A DNA stretch of 64,000 nucleotides from Podospora pseudoanserina (taxonomy: Eukaryota > Ascomycota > Sordariomycetes > Sordariales > Podosporaceae), in the NCBI RefSeq assembly GCF_035222485.1, contig NC_085925.1, positions 2,108,001 to 2,172,000 on the forward strand, in the 5' to 3' direction. The notes beneath the pieces were generated by a model. The model had not been told where the DNA came from. It searched no databases and saw only the letters and a program-made list of their open reading frames with translations. The number at the start of each line of letters is the position of its first letter. Positions within the stretch are counted from its first letter, which is position 1. A program made the translations under genes and the position numbers. Below, one piece after another: positions 12,181-23,976 of the stretch.

Positions 12181-12672
12181 ATGTGTTTCTAGTAGATGTA
12201 ACCACGCTTGTCTTAAAAGACGGCCAAATGATTTAATATTCATGAGCATGAACCATACATATTGACACATGAGATCTCATGTTCAGATGTCGGAAGTGAA
12301 GGCGGCATGGGTTCCTGGCTCCGACGACGGTCAGGGGCTCTTCCCCGCATTTGCCAGGATTCCTAGCTCGCCAAGCCTAGGGCTGCAGGAGAGCTTCCAA
12401 GGCTGTTTGTTATCTTATCCGGTGTCAGCACAACGTTAACTTCCCCCAAGGAATGGTCTCCAAGTCTTGTGCCCGCTGCTCAATTGACACTTTGACAACA
12501 ACCCTCCGAGTAATTTCCATATCGGACGTCATATTTTTGCCTTCTCGTTCTTATAAAAGCATGTGGAGTGTGTTATGATGCGTTGCGATTATCCCTGAGC
12601 CAGCCCGTCATCGGTTTCACCCCACCATAAACCCTGATTGTTCACAGAAGCGCAAGAGTGCGCGCGGCAACG
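12181..12672. other. Intergenic region upstream of the GH125 gene
   Basis: Nearly 0.5 kb holding the cdc27 3' end and the GH125 promoter. The only element I can point to is a TATA box near 12552. Confidence 0.6.
12552..12558 (+). promoter_or_regulatory. TATA box of the GH125 gene
   Basis: TATAAAA lies about 115 bases upstream of the GH125 ATG, a suitable distance for a fungal core promoter with a short leader. Confidence 0.55.
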
Positions 12673-14411
12673 ATGGCTCAACTTCGATGGAGCTCTCTCT
12701 TGCTGCCGTTGCTGGCATTGGTCTATACGCCAGCATCGGCAACAGTTGGAGATTACACGAACCAAGAGCCGCTGACGCACAAGTTTGACAAGTCGGCTTG
12801 TCCAGACTACGCCCACTACGCTACCTATCCCCAGTAAGGCAATTTCTCAGCAGCTCCATGATTGCTTGGACACAGGTAGAAACTAAGCATTCCCACCACA
12901 GCGGACCATACTCCAAAGGACCCCTCGAACTCCCCTTCCAAAGACCCGACCCACGATGCCGAACATTCCAGTCCGACGCAATCGAAAAGGTCATCAAGGA
13001 CGTCACTTCTCGGATGAAAGACCCAGACCTTGCGCGCCTGTTTGAGAACGCTTTCCCTTCCACGACAGACACGACGGTCAGGTTCCATACAAACGGAAAA
13101 GACGAAAAGATCAAGAAGAAGCTCCAGGAGAGAGAAAAGGGGAACAGCTTCCGGGAGGATGGCGAGTGGGAAGGGCCGCAGTCGTTCATCATCACGGGGG
13201 ATATCATTGCTGAGTGGTTGCGGGATAGCACCAACCAGCTTAAGCCGTATCAACCCCTTGCGCTGAAGGATCCGGCGATCTACACTCTGATTCTGGGGGC
13301 GATCAACACCCAGAGCGAATACGTCATCCAGAGCCCTTACTGCAACGCGTTTCAACCACCGCCTATTTCGGGACTGCCGGTGAGCATGAACGGCCAGGAC
13401 GACACGGTTCACCCGGTATATGAACCGAACGTTGTGTTTGAGTGCAAATACGAGCTTGACTCTGTCGCGCACTTTTTGGCGTTGGGCAATGAGTTTCATA
13501 AGCAGACGAATAGCAAGGAGTTCATCAACCCCCGCTGGCGGAAGGCTGTGAGGAACGTTCTGAGGGTGTTGGAGTCGCAGAGCCAGCCGACGTTCGATTC
13601 CGCCACGGGGGGGTACAGGTTGAACGAGTATACTTTCCAACGGAGGACCAATACCGGGACGGAGACGCTTAATCTTCAGGGTGTGGGGAATCCGCTGAAC
13701 AATGGGACTGGGCTGGTAAGGTCTGCGTTCCGGCCCAGTGACGATGCGACGATTTTTGGGTTTTTCATCCCCGCTAATGCGCAGATGAGTGTTGAGCTCG
13801 GGCGGGCCGCGGCTGTGCTGAGGAAGACGGGGGATGGGGGTGATAGGCTGCTTGCGGAGGAGATGGAGGGGTACAGCAAGAGGATGAGGGAGGGGATTTG
13901 GGAGCATGGGGTTGTTACGCATAGGAAGTATGGCAGGGTTTTTGCCTATGAGGTTGACGGGTTTGGGAGTGCGTTGATGATGGATGATGCGAATTACCCG
14001 TCGCTTTTAGCGCTGCCGTTGATGGGGTTTGTTGGGGTGGAGGATGAGGTGTATCAGAATACGAGGAGGATGTTGCTAGAGAAGGAGGGGAATCCGTATT
14101 ATTTGAAGGGGAGGGACTTTAGGGGGATTGGGGGGCCGCACATTGGGTTGCAGAACGCGTGGCCGATGAGCTTGTTGGTTCAGGCGAGGACGAGTGGGGA
14201 TGATGAAGAGATTAGGGAGTGTCTTGGGTTGGTGTTGAGGGGGAGTCGGTTGGGGTTGGTGCATGAGAGTGTTGATGTTAATTGGGTGACCAGTTATACG
14301 AGGAGTTGGTTTGCGTGGGCTAATGGGGTGTTTGCCGAGACGGTTTTGGATCTGGCGAGGAGGAAGCCCGAGTTGATTTTTGAGGATGGGAGGCCGTATG
14401 AGATATCGTGA
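12673..14411 (+). CDS. Secreted GH125 exo-alpha-1,6-mannosidase
   Basis: Glycoside hydrolase family 125 enzymes remove non-reducing-end alpha-1,6-mannose from N-glycan or yeast mannan chains. Two exons (12673-12833, 12902-14411) give 556 residues. Residues 1-23 are a signal peptide (hydrophobic LLLPLLALVY, likely cleavage after ASA), so the protein enters the secretory pathway. Family signatures include FIITGDIIAEWLRDS near residue 170, followed by the (alpha/alpha)6-barrel segments FECKYELDSVAHFLAL, FIPANAQMSVELGRAA and the C-terminal ESVDVNWVTSYTRSWFAWANG. The length matches fungal GH125 proteins. The intron sits just after the signal and a short linker. Codons become strongly G-ending towards the 3' end. 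The gene converges on the histone-fold gene. GH125 assignment is strong; the exact substrate is inferred. Confidence 0.92.
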
Positions 14412-14916
14412 GGGTGGCTTCTGGGGTTTGATTCGGCTTGGTTATCTCTCTTGTTCTTCTTCTTTTCGGATAGCATTGGGCATTGGTGACTGGTTATCAT
14501 ATCATACAGAGGCAGCTGTGATGGCTGGAGTCTTGTATACCTTGGCTACTTTCTTGACTGTTAAGAAATGACGATATTATTCTCCCGACGCACAACAGCA
14601 GGGTTATGGAATTCAGCGGTACGTTGGAAACAAATTCGAGCTGGCGTCTGCCGTTTGCGACCATGAGAGGGGCTGAAAGAAAGCCGATGGTCATGGCAGA
14701 TCACCTCGGTCAGCCTGACCATCAAGGTACCCATGAAGAAGAGGGAAATGTGCTCGGGAACGACAACAGAAGCTGCTGCCAACATGTATTCGCGGGCAGT
14801 GTGATGAGTTGGTGAGAAAAATAAAGTAATTAATTTTACTGTTCTTTTATCATTACTCCTCCCTGTTCCCTTTCCACTCAGACAACCCTTCATCAATTCA
14901 GCGTAACGCCCCCCTT
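14412..14916. other. Convergent 3' region
   Basis: About 0.5 kb between two converging genes (GH125 on plus, histone-fold on minus). It must hold both terminators and polyadenylation regions; AATAAA-like words (aaaaataaag near 14817) fit. No gene is seen. Confidence 0.5.
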
Positions 14917-15501
14917 CTAGCCCGTCATATCAACATCCCCATCATTATTCCCCCCCCTCCTCGCAACAACCGCCTCCGCCTCCGCCTCCAACTGCGCGTT
15001 CGGATCCCCAGCATCACTCGTGCTCAAAATCCTGCTCCGTTGAACTCCCCCATCCGGCGAACTCCCAGCCCCATTGGCAGCGACCTTGTGTTTCTTCCCA
15101 TTGGGCATCCCCCTCTCAGGCTGATCCCCACTCGGTTTATCCCCGCCCTTAATCCTCGTCCTGGCAGCAGCGGCTTTACCTTTGACGTCCTTGTAGGAGG
15201 TCGTCTTGGGGACCACGTCCTCGAGGAATTCCAAGTTGTCCTGGTGGGCGACGGCGTTGGCAATATCTTTGTACTGGATGTTTCGGCGGGGTTTCCGCTC
15301 GAGTTTTGTTTTCTCCTGGGCTTGCTCGGCGAGGTACTGGACGAACATTTCGGTCGCGAGGGTGATGACGAAGGCTGCGTTGTTGGAGCAGACTTGGATG
15401 TCGGGGTCTTGGGCGATAATTTTTTTGACGCGGGTGAGGGGGAGCTGGGTTTGGCCGGTGACTTCCTTGCGGGGGGGGATGGCGGTGGTGTTGTAGGGCA
15501 T
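14917..15501 (-). CDS. Histone-fold protein, Dpb3/POLE4 (CBF/NF-Y-like) type
   Basis: Single-exon gene of 194 residues. Residues 20-105 form a histone fold of the CBFD/NF-YB/HMF class: LPLTRVKKIIAQDPDIQVCS, FVITLATEMFVQYLAEQA and RRNIQYKDIANAVAHQDNLE. This version is typical of the DNA polymerase epsilon accessory subunit Dpb3/POLE4, which also serves the CHRAC remodeller, rather than of NF-YC. It would pair with a second histone-fold subunit (Dpb4/POLE3) not in this window. The C-terminal 80 residues are basic then acidic and low in complexity (PNGKKHK; DGDVDMTG at the end), probably disordered. A role in NF-Y or another histone-fold heterodimer cannot be excluded. It is divergent from the CLC gene. 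Confidence 0.85.
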   Translation of the reverse strand: MPYNTTAIPPRKEVTGQTQLPLTRVKKIIAQDPDIQVCSNNAAFVITLATEMFVQYLAEQAQEKTKLERKPRRNIQYKDIANAVAHQDNLEFLEDVVPKTTSYKDVKGKAAAARTRIKGGDKPSGDQPERGMPNGKKHKVAANGAGSSPDGGVQRSRILSTSDAGDPNAQLEAEAEAVVARRGGNNDGDVDMTG

Positions 15502-16002
15502 CTTGATGAGATGGGGAGGGAGGGGTGGCGAGATGGAGGATTCGGTGTGGTGAGGGTGGTTACTTCTCTTGAACTGTGTCTCTGAAAAGAAGCAGTGGCG
15601 CTTCGGGTGAAGCTGGTATGAATTGGCCGTCGTTGCTGATCAGACTGATACCTGATGATGTGAATGAGGCTGTCGTCAAGTCAAAAGATCAAGACACGGC
15701 GCGTGAGACGCGATCAAAGGGTCCATGGCGCGCGCATCCAATCAAATCCACAGGCCTCAAAGTGAGGTGCCGTTGAGAACCCCACCGAAAGCTGCCAGGG
15801 ACGAACGAGTTGAATTAGCGGCGTAGCCAAGCTTTTTTCCAGGCGGGGGGGACCCCTCTGATTGAGAGCCGCTGAGTCCACCACACCACATGCCATCAGC
15901 CTTGTAGCGACGCAATCGCGATCACCAGCCTCCTCTTGATTTCCAAGTCAACCACCTAATGACCCAAAGACCGCCAGCGACAAACAGGTGGCCCGGGGCG
16001 CC
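15502..16002. promoter_or_regulatory. Divergent promoter between the histone-fold gene and the CLC gene
   Basis: A 501-base spacer between two outward-facing starts. No microsatellite or clear TATA box. It includes a CCAAT word in reverse (ATTGG near 15623), which is common in fungal promoters and not decisive. Confidence 0.45.
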
Positions 16003-18806
16003 ATGAATCCGCAATCACGATCGACGTCCTACTCGTCGACCCTAGCACCACGAGCAGTGCGACGCCCGTCCGTCAGCTCGAGACTGTCCTTTGCGGTTTC
16101 CAACGCCGAAAGGGGGGAGAACAGTAATGGCCAGGGGATGGCGGTGCAACACCAGATAGAGGAGGAGATAGCAAAGATCAAGCGCTACGAGGTTGGTGGT
16201 CCTCTCCTGGTTCACGTTCGCGGACCATTAGCTAACATCTTCTTCTGTGCTTAGGATTTCACAACCATCGGTATGCTCCTCCCAACCCTCATGACCATGG
16301 GCGCATTGCCAGCACTGACCAAACTCGGAAAACAGACTGGGTACAAGACGCCGCCCGTGAACAACTACGCAGAAAGTCACGAAGGAAACGAACCGCGGGT
16401 CTCTACGACACAGGCCGATTCGACTGGAAGCAGAGGATACTAGAGTCTTACGAGGCAGCACAGGGATGGATCGTCGTAACCATCATCGGCGCCGCTATCG
16501 GCCTCAACGCCGCCCTTCTCAACATTATCACCGAATGGCTTTCCGACATCAAGCTTGGGTATTGCAAGACGGGGTTCTACCTGAACGAAAACTTTTGCTG
16601 TTGGGGGGAAGACAACGGGTGCGCCGACTGGCATAGGTGGACGGGGTTTGAGCCAGTGAATTATGTTATTTATATCATATTTGCGGTTGGTGTTGACAGG
16701 ATGCCTTTGTGCTCTGAAGTTATGCTGACTGGGGGACAGATTTGTTTCTCTTTTACGGCAGCGACGCTTGTCAAGTCATACGCCCCCTACGCAGCTGGAT
16801 CGGGCATCTCAGAGATCAAATGCATCATCGCAGGCTTTGTCATGAAGGGCTTTCTTGGTTTCTGGACCCTCCTCATCAAATCCATCGCCTTACCTCTCGC
16901 CATCGGTTCTGGTCTCTCGGTTGGAAAAGAAGGGCCCAGCGTCCACTACGCCGTCTGCACAGGCAACGTCATCTCGAGAATGTTTACCAAGTACAGACGA
17001 AACGCCTCCAAAACCAGGGAGATCCTCAGCGCGTGCGCCGCGGCAGGTGTGGCGGTTGCTTTTGGCAGTCCCATCGGAGGTGTGCTCTTCTCTCTTGAAG
17101 AGATGTCTAGTTACTTCCCCCTCAAGACAATGTGGCGCAGCTACTTTTGCGCTCTGGTCGCGACGGCTGTCCTCGCGGCCATGAACCCTTTTCGTACTGG
17201 ACAGCTGGTTATGTTCCAGGTCAAGTACGACAGGACGTGGCACTTTTTCGAGGTGGTGTTTTACATCATCATTGGGATCTTTGGGGGGTTGTATGGTGCT
17301 TTTGTCATGAAGTGGAACCTGAGAGTGCAGGCGTTTCGGAAGAAGTACCTGTCCAACTACGCCATCTTGGAGGCGACGCTGCTGGCGGCCGCGACGGCGA
17401 TTGTCTGCTACCCCAACGCGTTTCTGAGGATTGAGATGACGGAGAGCATGGAGATTTTGTTTTTGGAGTGTGAAGGCGCGGAGGATTACCACGGGTTGTG
17501 CGAGCCGGATCATCGGCTGAGGAACGTGGTTTCGTTATTGGTGGCTACGGTGGTGAGGGTTTTCTTTGTGATTATCTCGTATGGGTGCAAGGTGCCGGCT
17601 GGGATATTTGTGCCGAGCATGGCGATTGGGGCGTCGTTTGGGAGGACGGTGGGGATTATCGTGCAGGCGTTGCATGAGGCGAATCCGGGGAGCGTGTTCT
17701 TTTCGACATGCCAGCCGGATGTGCCGTGCATCACGCCGGGGACGTATGCGTTTTTGGGGGCGGCGGCGGCGTTGAGCGGGATCATGCATATCACTGTTTC
17801 GGTGGTGGTTATTATGTTTGAGCTTACGGGGGCGCTGACTTACATCCTTCCGACGATGATTGTCGTCGGGGTGACCAAGGCAGTCAGCGAGTTGTTTGGG
17901 AAGGGGGGGATAGCGGATAGGATGATTTGGTTCAGTGGGTTTCCCTATCTTGACAACAAGGAGGACCACAATTTTGGTGTGCCCGTGTCCCACGCTATGA
18001 TTGCGGATGTGGTGTCGATCCCTTCGACGGGTCTCACGCTCAAGGCGGTGGAGCGACTCCTCTCCAAGGACTCTTACCAAGGTTTCCCAATTGTGGACGA
18101 CGAAAACAACAAGATCCTGCTAGGTTACATTGGCCGGACGGAGCTCTGCTACGCGGCTGAGCGCGCGAGGAAAGAGAGGACCCTTTCGCCTCTGGCAAAG
18201 TGCACCTTTGCTCCTCGGACTAACATCGACCCAATCCCGACAATCTACGCCCCGGCCACCCCTTCTTCGTCTTCCGCTCCATATGGGGAGCAACACGAAC
18301 CAGACTACAGCACCTCGACCCAGACGACGATTGATTTCTCGCCTTATATCGACCTCACGCCCTTGTCGGTCCACCCTAGGTTGCCGCTGGAGACGGTGAT
18401 GGAGCTGTTTCGAAAGATTGGCCCGAGGGTGGTGCTGATCGAGCATAGGGGGCGCCTGATGGGGTTGGTCACGGTGAAGGATTGTCTGAAGTATCAGTTC
18501 AAGGCTGAGGCGGCGGAGCATGGGGAGCGGGAGAGGGAGATGCTGGGGATTGAGGAGGAGGGGCAGGAGAGGGTTTGGGAGGTTATGAGGGGGGTTGCGG
18601 GGTGGGTCAGTGACAGGGTGTCGGGGTGGAGTGGGGGGAGGGTTAGGTTGAGGGATAGCTGGGAGGGGAGTAGGAGGCAGGAGGCAGGGGGGATATTGGA
18701 GGGGACGGAGATGGAGCTTGATGAGGGGGGTGGGGGGTTGGAGCAGGATGGTGAGGATGATGATGGTGGTGGGGGAACGAGGCGGAGGGGGAGTACAAGG
18801 AGGTGA
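16003..18806 (+). CDS. CLC-family chloride transporter (Gef1/ClC-3-like) with CBS domains
   Basis: Intracellular Cl-/H+ exchanger of the Gef1 type, which supports acidification and copper/iron loading in Golgi and endosomes. Four exons (16003-16191, 16255-16270, 16336-16685, 16740-18806) give 873 residues, including a 16-base micro-exon. A disordered Ser-rich N-terminus (1-60) precedes the membrane domain. Selectivity motifs are present: GSGISE at 205-210, GKEGP at 247-251 with the gating glutamate E249, GVLFSLEEM with the proton glutamate E306, and GIFVPSMAIGASFGR. Both glutamates point to an exchanger rather than a channel. Two CBS domains follow (about 660-720 and 770-825). The tail after about residue 830 is Gly/Arg/Glu-rich. 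Intron 3 (16686-16739, 54 bases) has no in-frame stop; splicing it joins IYIIFA to ICFSFTAATLV, as expected of the family. Confidence 0.94.
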
Positions 18807-20261
18807 TGTGCGGTTATGAATCTAGAAGAGATGTGTGTATGATGTATGTGTAAGGCGTTTTGGGAAACGGGGTGGGTTTTTTGGGTTATTACAACAAATA
18901 TTGTGTTTGGGTAATGGGAGGTGCGGGAGATGGGATGGGGGTGTATCTAGCGCTTTATTTTGCGCAATGGAAGATAGAAATCTAGTCGCACTGTCAAAGT
19001 GCGTTGTTACACAAGGACGGACCCATTTTGTTTGGCGGAAAAGGGGGGCCCGGGGGGGAGCGGATGCGGGACCGGAACGGAACCGCGCCCGGTGGTAGCC
19101 GCCACTTGCCCCCCCTAGAGCACGGCATGAGATTGTGGTCCAATCATTGGTTCGGGGAAGACGGAGGTTCGACAAGGGGTTTCAACATGGCATAGAGATT
19201 TCTACCCTTGCTCCCTGCTGGGGAGCTTGATTGTAGGTAGAGACATCACTGAAACCTCTGACGCCGTTTCGATTTCAGCCATGCTACCGTCTCTTTGCCT
19301 ATCACTCGCTGTCTCACCGACGAGTGGCAGAGATGAAGATGTTCGTAACCTTATCTTGTGTTCAGCCAGTCGGCCTGTGCTTTGCATTGGCGTCGTGTTG
19401 GCTGGATGCAAGACGAACCTTGACGGTGCATGGAAACTCTAGGTGGAAAAGGTCGTACAGTTGACCAAATGTAGTTTTTCAGGGTCTCCTTGCGAGACGT
19501 TAACCAACACCATCTGCCTATCGTAAAGACCTGCATGTTTTCGTGGTGTTCATCTGAACAATGGCCTTGTCAAGACCCGTTCGGACCATGGTGAACACGT
19601 CAAGCGATCAACGGGTATTGGACAGAAGGTCCGTGCCACCTTCAAAGACTCCAACGCCGGCCCACCCGATTGATAGAGTGACGACACCAACATTCTTGAA
19701 GTTTGGTCCTAACTTGCTTCCACCTCCCATGCCACCCTTGATACCATCGCGAAACCACCAGAAATCCAACACGAACATGGTTTCGGCTGTGGTTTTCGTT
19801 TTCTGACGCTGGCTGCTGTATCCGACAATATTTGGGCTCTCCGACTTGGAATAACGTAAAGAAACGGGTCACATGGTCTGGTTAGCCGTGCCACCCCTCC
19901 AGATGACCCACCGAGATTGGTGCCAACCGGCAGGATAGCGCCGCTGTGGTTCAACCACCCCCGGGGTGACTGCCTCCCAGTTGGAAGTCCCTTCCACCGC
20001 CATTTTGTCCTTTTCAACATCCTCAAACCCCATCCTTTATCCTATCCATCGACCCTCAAGACTCCTCTGAACAACCACAAGACATCAACAACATCCTCAT
20101 TGATTGTTGACCATCCTTTGGACCATCATCCGCTCTGTGAATCTTATTGCCGGCCATCCCGTTGAACTCCACACCAACGGACAGTATCGGAGCCCTTCCA
20201 ACCCGTCAACCATCTTGCAACGTGTTCCTCCCAAGTCGCAGTCCGCTTCGCAATCTTCAGT
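18807..20261. other. Intergenic region, 1.45 kb, no gene seen
   Basis: Between the CLC stop and the cysteine dioxygenase start, both on plus. The last 350 bases are CA- and CT-rich like a fungal promoter and leader. Short open frames resemble nothing known. Confidence 0.6.
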
Positions 20262-21002
20262 ATGGCGGTTGGTATCGTTCAGACTGTTCGCCCTGGCACC
20301 CTGGCTGCCTTTGAGTGCAGCCTCAATGTCGACATGAACCGCTTCGACAGGCTGGTCCTGGCACTCAAGGAAGCTCTAGGACCATCATCTGGTCTGACGT
20401 CGGACGATGTGGACGTCGAGTTCCTGACCAAGCTGATGAAGGACTACAAGTCCGATGAGAGGGAATGGGCCAAGTTCGCCATGGGCGACGCTAGCAGAGG
20501 ATACACTAGGAACCTAGTGGACGAAGGCAACGGCAAGAGCAACTTGGTATGTCTCCCCGCCCAGTGTTGACCCCTGACGGGAGGGTTTGTTTACTTGCCC
20601 CTGAGCGATTGACTGATTGGACGAAAACAGCTTGTTCTCGTGTGGTCTCCTGGAAAGGGGAGCCCCATCCATGACCACGGCAACGCGCATTGCCTGATGA
20701 AAATTCTCCGCGGCGACTTGACAGAAACGAGATATGCCTTTCCCGAGGCGGGTGAGGAGGAGGAGAAGCCAATGAAGGTGATATCGGAGAAGGTGTACAA
20801 GGAGAACCAGGTAGCATACATGGCCGATGAGCTCGGTGTACACAGGGTTTGGAACAGAGGCAGCGACTTCGCTGTCTCACTTCACTTGTACACGCCACCA
20901 AATGTTGCGAAGGGGGGTTGCCATATCTTCAGTGAAGAGACAGGGAAGAAAAGCCACATCAAGAACTGCGGGTACTACTCGGCGTATGGAAAGAAGTTGT
21001 GA
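20262..21002 (+). CDS. Cysteine dioxygenase
   Basis: Cytosolic non-haem iron enzyme that oxidises L-cysteine to cysteine sulfinate, the entry to taurine/sulfite formation and cysteine detoxification. Two exons (20262-20546, 20631-21002) give 218 residues, the family norm. The cupin signature is clear: iron ligands H109 and H111 in [11 protein letters not shown], the third ligand H166 in GVHRVWN. C116 and Y182 (SLHLYTPP) are placed to form the Cys-Tyr thioether cofactor seen in mammalian-type enzymes, and R83 in GYTRNLV is the expected substrate-carboxylate arginine. All key residues are intact, so the protein should be active. It stands alone, with no neighbouring sulfur gene. Confidence 0.96.
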
Positions 21003-22672
21003 GAAAGGGGAGGCTGTTGTTGTCATGGGAATAATAAGGGAAGCCGGCGTTTGGTTGTCAGCACTTGCTGCTCGGAGTTGGAGGGATTTGCTTTTGGATA
21101 ATGATCATGACCACACCAAGTAGCGTAGTGATAATGCAGACTGATTTGACAATGAGAGATGTACTTCCCTATGAACTGAACATTGTTGTTGTTGTCCTTG
21201 ACTGTTGAAGCGTGCCATCGTGTTGTGGATAATGGTCCCAAGGAGGAAGTGGCTCTCGGGGTACTGGTTGTCAAATGCTGGGTGAGTGTCGCATCGCAAC
21301 AAAAGGGGTACCGATGGAATACAGGGGAAAGGGAGACATCTCCAGGCGGTCGCAGGTGCTGTAGAGAAGAGGAAATAGGGAGAAAAGGAGGAGAAAGGGT
21401 CGATGTCGTCGACACCTCAAGGCCATGCTCTTCCAACCCATCCATTTTGGGACTAGCGCGGATTGCACCATCGATTGCCAATGAGAAACAGACCCACTCT
21501 GGAGCACCCATCACCGTGGGCTGTCACGGGACTCAGCACGTGTTTCCTTCGAGGCATCTGTCATTCACCGTTCAGTCCTGAGCGGCTTCTTTGAAGAATC
21601 CATGGCCTCAGCACAGTCTGTTGAATCAGTATGCATATGCCCCTCCCGTGGTGACGATGTCTTCTTCGTCATCTACTCTCGGGATCTTCGGCTTAACTCG
21701 GGGGGAACGACTTGCTCAGCGTCGCAGGATCAGTTCTTATAGATCCTTCTAATGCGATGCTATGCACTTCGAAATGAACCAGCAAGTCTTCCAGCATGCA
21801 CGGTTCTCAAGTCCGATTGTTCACCAGCGCAAGCTTCTCCTCGTGAGCCGGAGGGAATTAAGCCGGTCCAGGGCTCCCGTCTTTCTTACCTTCCTATCTG
21901 ACCGGGTTGTGTAACCCATCACCAAGTACCGATCTGTGCCGTCCGATGTGCCTGACTTCGGATGTTGCTGTCTCGTTTTATCTGACACTTGCGTCACCCA
22001 CAAACAGTTTCTCCCACGTTTACCAGCTACGCAGGAGTACAGACTACGCCAATCAAGCCGCGTTCAAACAAAGCCTTGTTCCTGGTGGCTGGTTACCTGG
22101 CAATAAAACAGGTCCTGGGCCCTGTGGAAGCTAATGTTCCGCGTGTCACTCCAAGTCGAGACACCGCCATGCTTTTGAACGAAACAGTGGATTTCATTCT
22201 CACTTGAGCGGTCTGAAGCAAGGCTCTTTCTTGATCCTCTCCAAGAAGTGGTCGCTGGTGGACAACTTGGGGATGGTTGACTGAGGCACAGCACTTTGCG
22301 TCAACCAGTCGGACAGCCCCTTAGATTTCCGCAACCCGACGCAGCCTACCTTATTTTCGCACTTGTCTGTTTGCATGACACCTTTGCCGCAGAGACGCAG
22401 CGGAGATCGTGAGGAAATCGTCCAAGAGCCCATCGTTCTTCCCGAAGCGCCGCAGCCGGGGCCCCTCTGCTCAGCACAGCACCCGTGGCACCCGGACCGG
22501 CAGTGTGTAATCTGACATATGTCCATACTTGACCGGACTTGGGCTTCTACATTGTTCGTTGACAGCCACATTTACACAACTATTTGTTCCTGACCCACAT
22601 GCTTCCGCCTCGTTCTGGTATGTCACTTCAAACTTGGCGATGAGGATATTGGGCATATCTTGAGACTTCAAG
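21003..22672. other. Intergenic region, 1.7 kb, no convincing gene
   Basis: Between the cysteine dioxygenase stop and the GPCR start. A 123-codon minus-strand frame at 22200-22571 is cysteine-rich but matches no fold I recognise and has no signal peptide or splice context. The rest is ordinary non-coding sequence. Confidence 0.6.
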
Positions 22673-23976
22673 ATGGCGGCAGAGGATCCCCATACTCCGG
22701 AGAACGAGATCGACAGCCTGACCCCTCTACCGCTGGATCACCGTCGAGGTCTCTGGGGTGTTTCCGTCCTGGCCGGCCTGTCGTTCGTTTCTTCTACGGT
22801 TCTCCTCGTGTATCTCACCGTCAAGCTCGTGCGATGGCACCTCAAGCAATGGAGATTGGAACGGCAACAGTCTACAGACGCTCAGGCACCTTCGTCGATC
22901 GATCTCACGCTTGGGCTTGCAGAGCGACATTTCTTTCCACCGTGCAGGAGGAACAACAGCCGCGGCAGAGAGAATGCCGAGTCGACACCACGCAAGAAGG
23001 CATACCCAAACCAGTTCCTCGTTTTGGTTTATAACCTGCTCCTGGCCGATATCCACCAAGCCAGCGCTTTTTTGCTGAACGCAGTCTGGTTAGGAAGAGA
23101 TGGTATCATCGTTCACACTCCCGCGTGCTGGGCTCAGGGATGGCTTGTTTCCACCGGCGACCTCTCGTCAAGCTGCTTCATCACCGCCATCGCCGTCCAC
23201 ACCTATCTGGCAGTAGTCCGGAACTACACCCCTCCGCAACGCGCAGTTTACGCCACCGTTATTGGGCTCTGGGTGTTCAACTACCTCGTGGCAGGTCTGG
23301 GGGTTATCATCACCAGGAACGGAGCAGACGGCGGGGGGTTGTACGTTAGAGCTGCAGCCTGGGTAATGCCTCCCTGCCTTCCCCCCCCTTAATCGTCATA
23401 CTAACAACCCGCCAGTGCTGGATCAACATCCACTACGAAACCCACCGCCTGGCCCTCCACTACCTCTGGATCTTTGTCTCTCTATTCCTCACCTCGGCGC
23501 TTTACATTTCTGTCTTTTTATCTCTGCGTGCAAAATCCCACACCGAAAGTAGACTAACCCGCTCCCAGCCAAAACCCCTGCCATCCAACCAGCAACAAAA
23601 AGCGTTTTTGCTTTATCCCCTAATCTACATAATCTGCACCCTGCCCCTCGCTCTCGGGAGGATAGCCACCATGGCTGGGGCTCATGTCCCAATATCGTAT
23701 TTTTGTACGGCGGGGGCCTTGATTGCGAGTAATGGGTGGTTGGATGTGCTACTTTGGGGGGTGACGAGGCATAGGTTGATTTTTACCGAGGGGGGGATAG
23801 ATTCGGAGGAGTCGGGGATTGGGAGTTTCGGGGTGCCCGAGTTGGGGATGGGGGGGGTGGAGGGGGCGGGATTATTAGGACGCCGGTGGGGAGGAGGTTT
23901 GGTAATCTGGTTTGGGTGCATGCTGCTGCTGGGAAGGGGAGGAGGGAGGGGAGGGGGAAGAGGAGGGGAGGAATAA
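22673..23976 (+). CDS. Seven-transmembrane GPCR, cAMP-receptor/Git3-like
   Basis: Plasma-membrane receptor of the fungal cAMP-receptor-like class, expected to signal through a heterotrimeric G protein in nutrient sensing. Two exons (22673-23362, 23416-23976) give 416 residues as read. Hydrophobic helices lie near 29-52, 103-122, 134-165, 172-198, 235-262, 300-320 and 328-345. Typical signatures are LLLADIHQASAFLLNAVW, CWAQGWLVSTGDLSSSCF and CWINIHYETHRLALHYLW, with the intron exactly between the last tryptophan-rich segments. After the final helix (RHRLIF) the reading frame becomes Gly/Glu-rich and unlike the family. A shift of one frame at an 8-G run (23850-23857) would instead give RTPVGRRFGNLVWV, the tail I expect, ending near 23999. 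The end coordinate is therefore uncertain. Confidence 0.85.

Noticed and set aside
12825-13922. 365-codon minus-strand frame
   Set aside because: Antisense of the GH125 coding exon; the plus strand has clear family motifs.
22200-22571. Cysteine-rich 123-codon minus-strand frame
   Set aside because: No signal peptide, no regular cysteine spacing and no homologue recognised, so chance is likelier than a small secreted protein.
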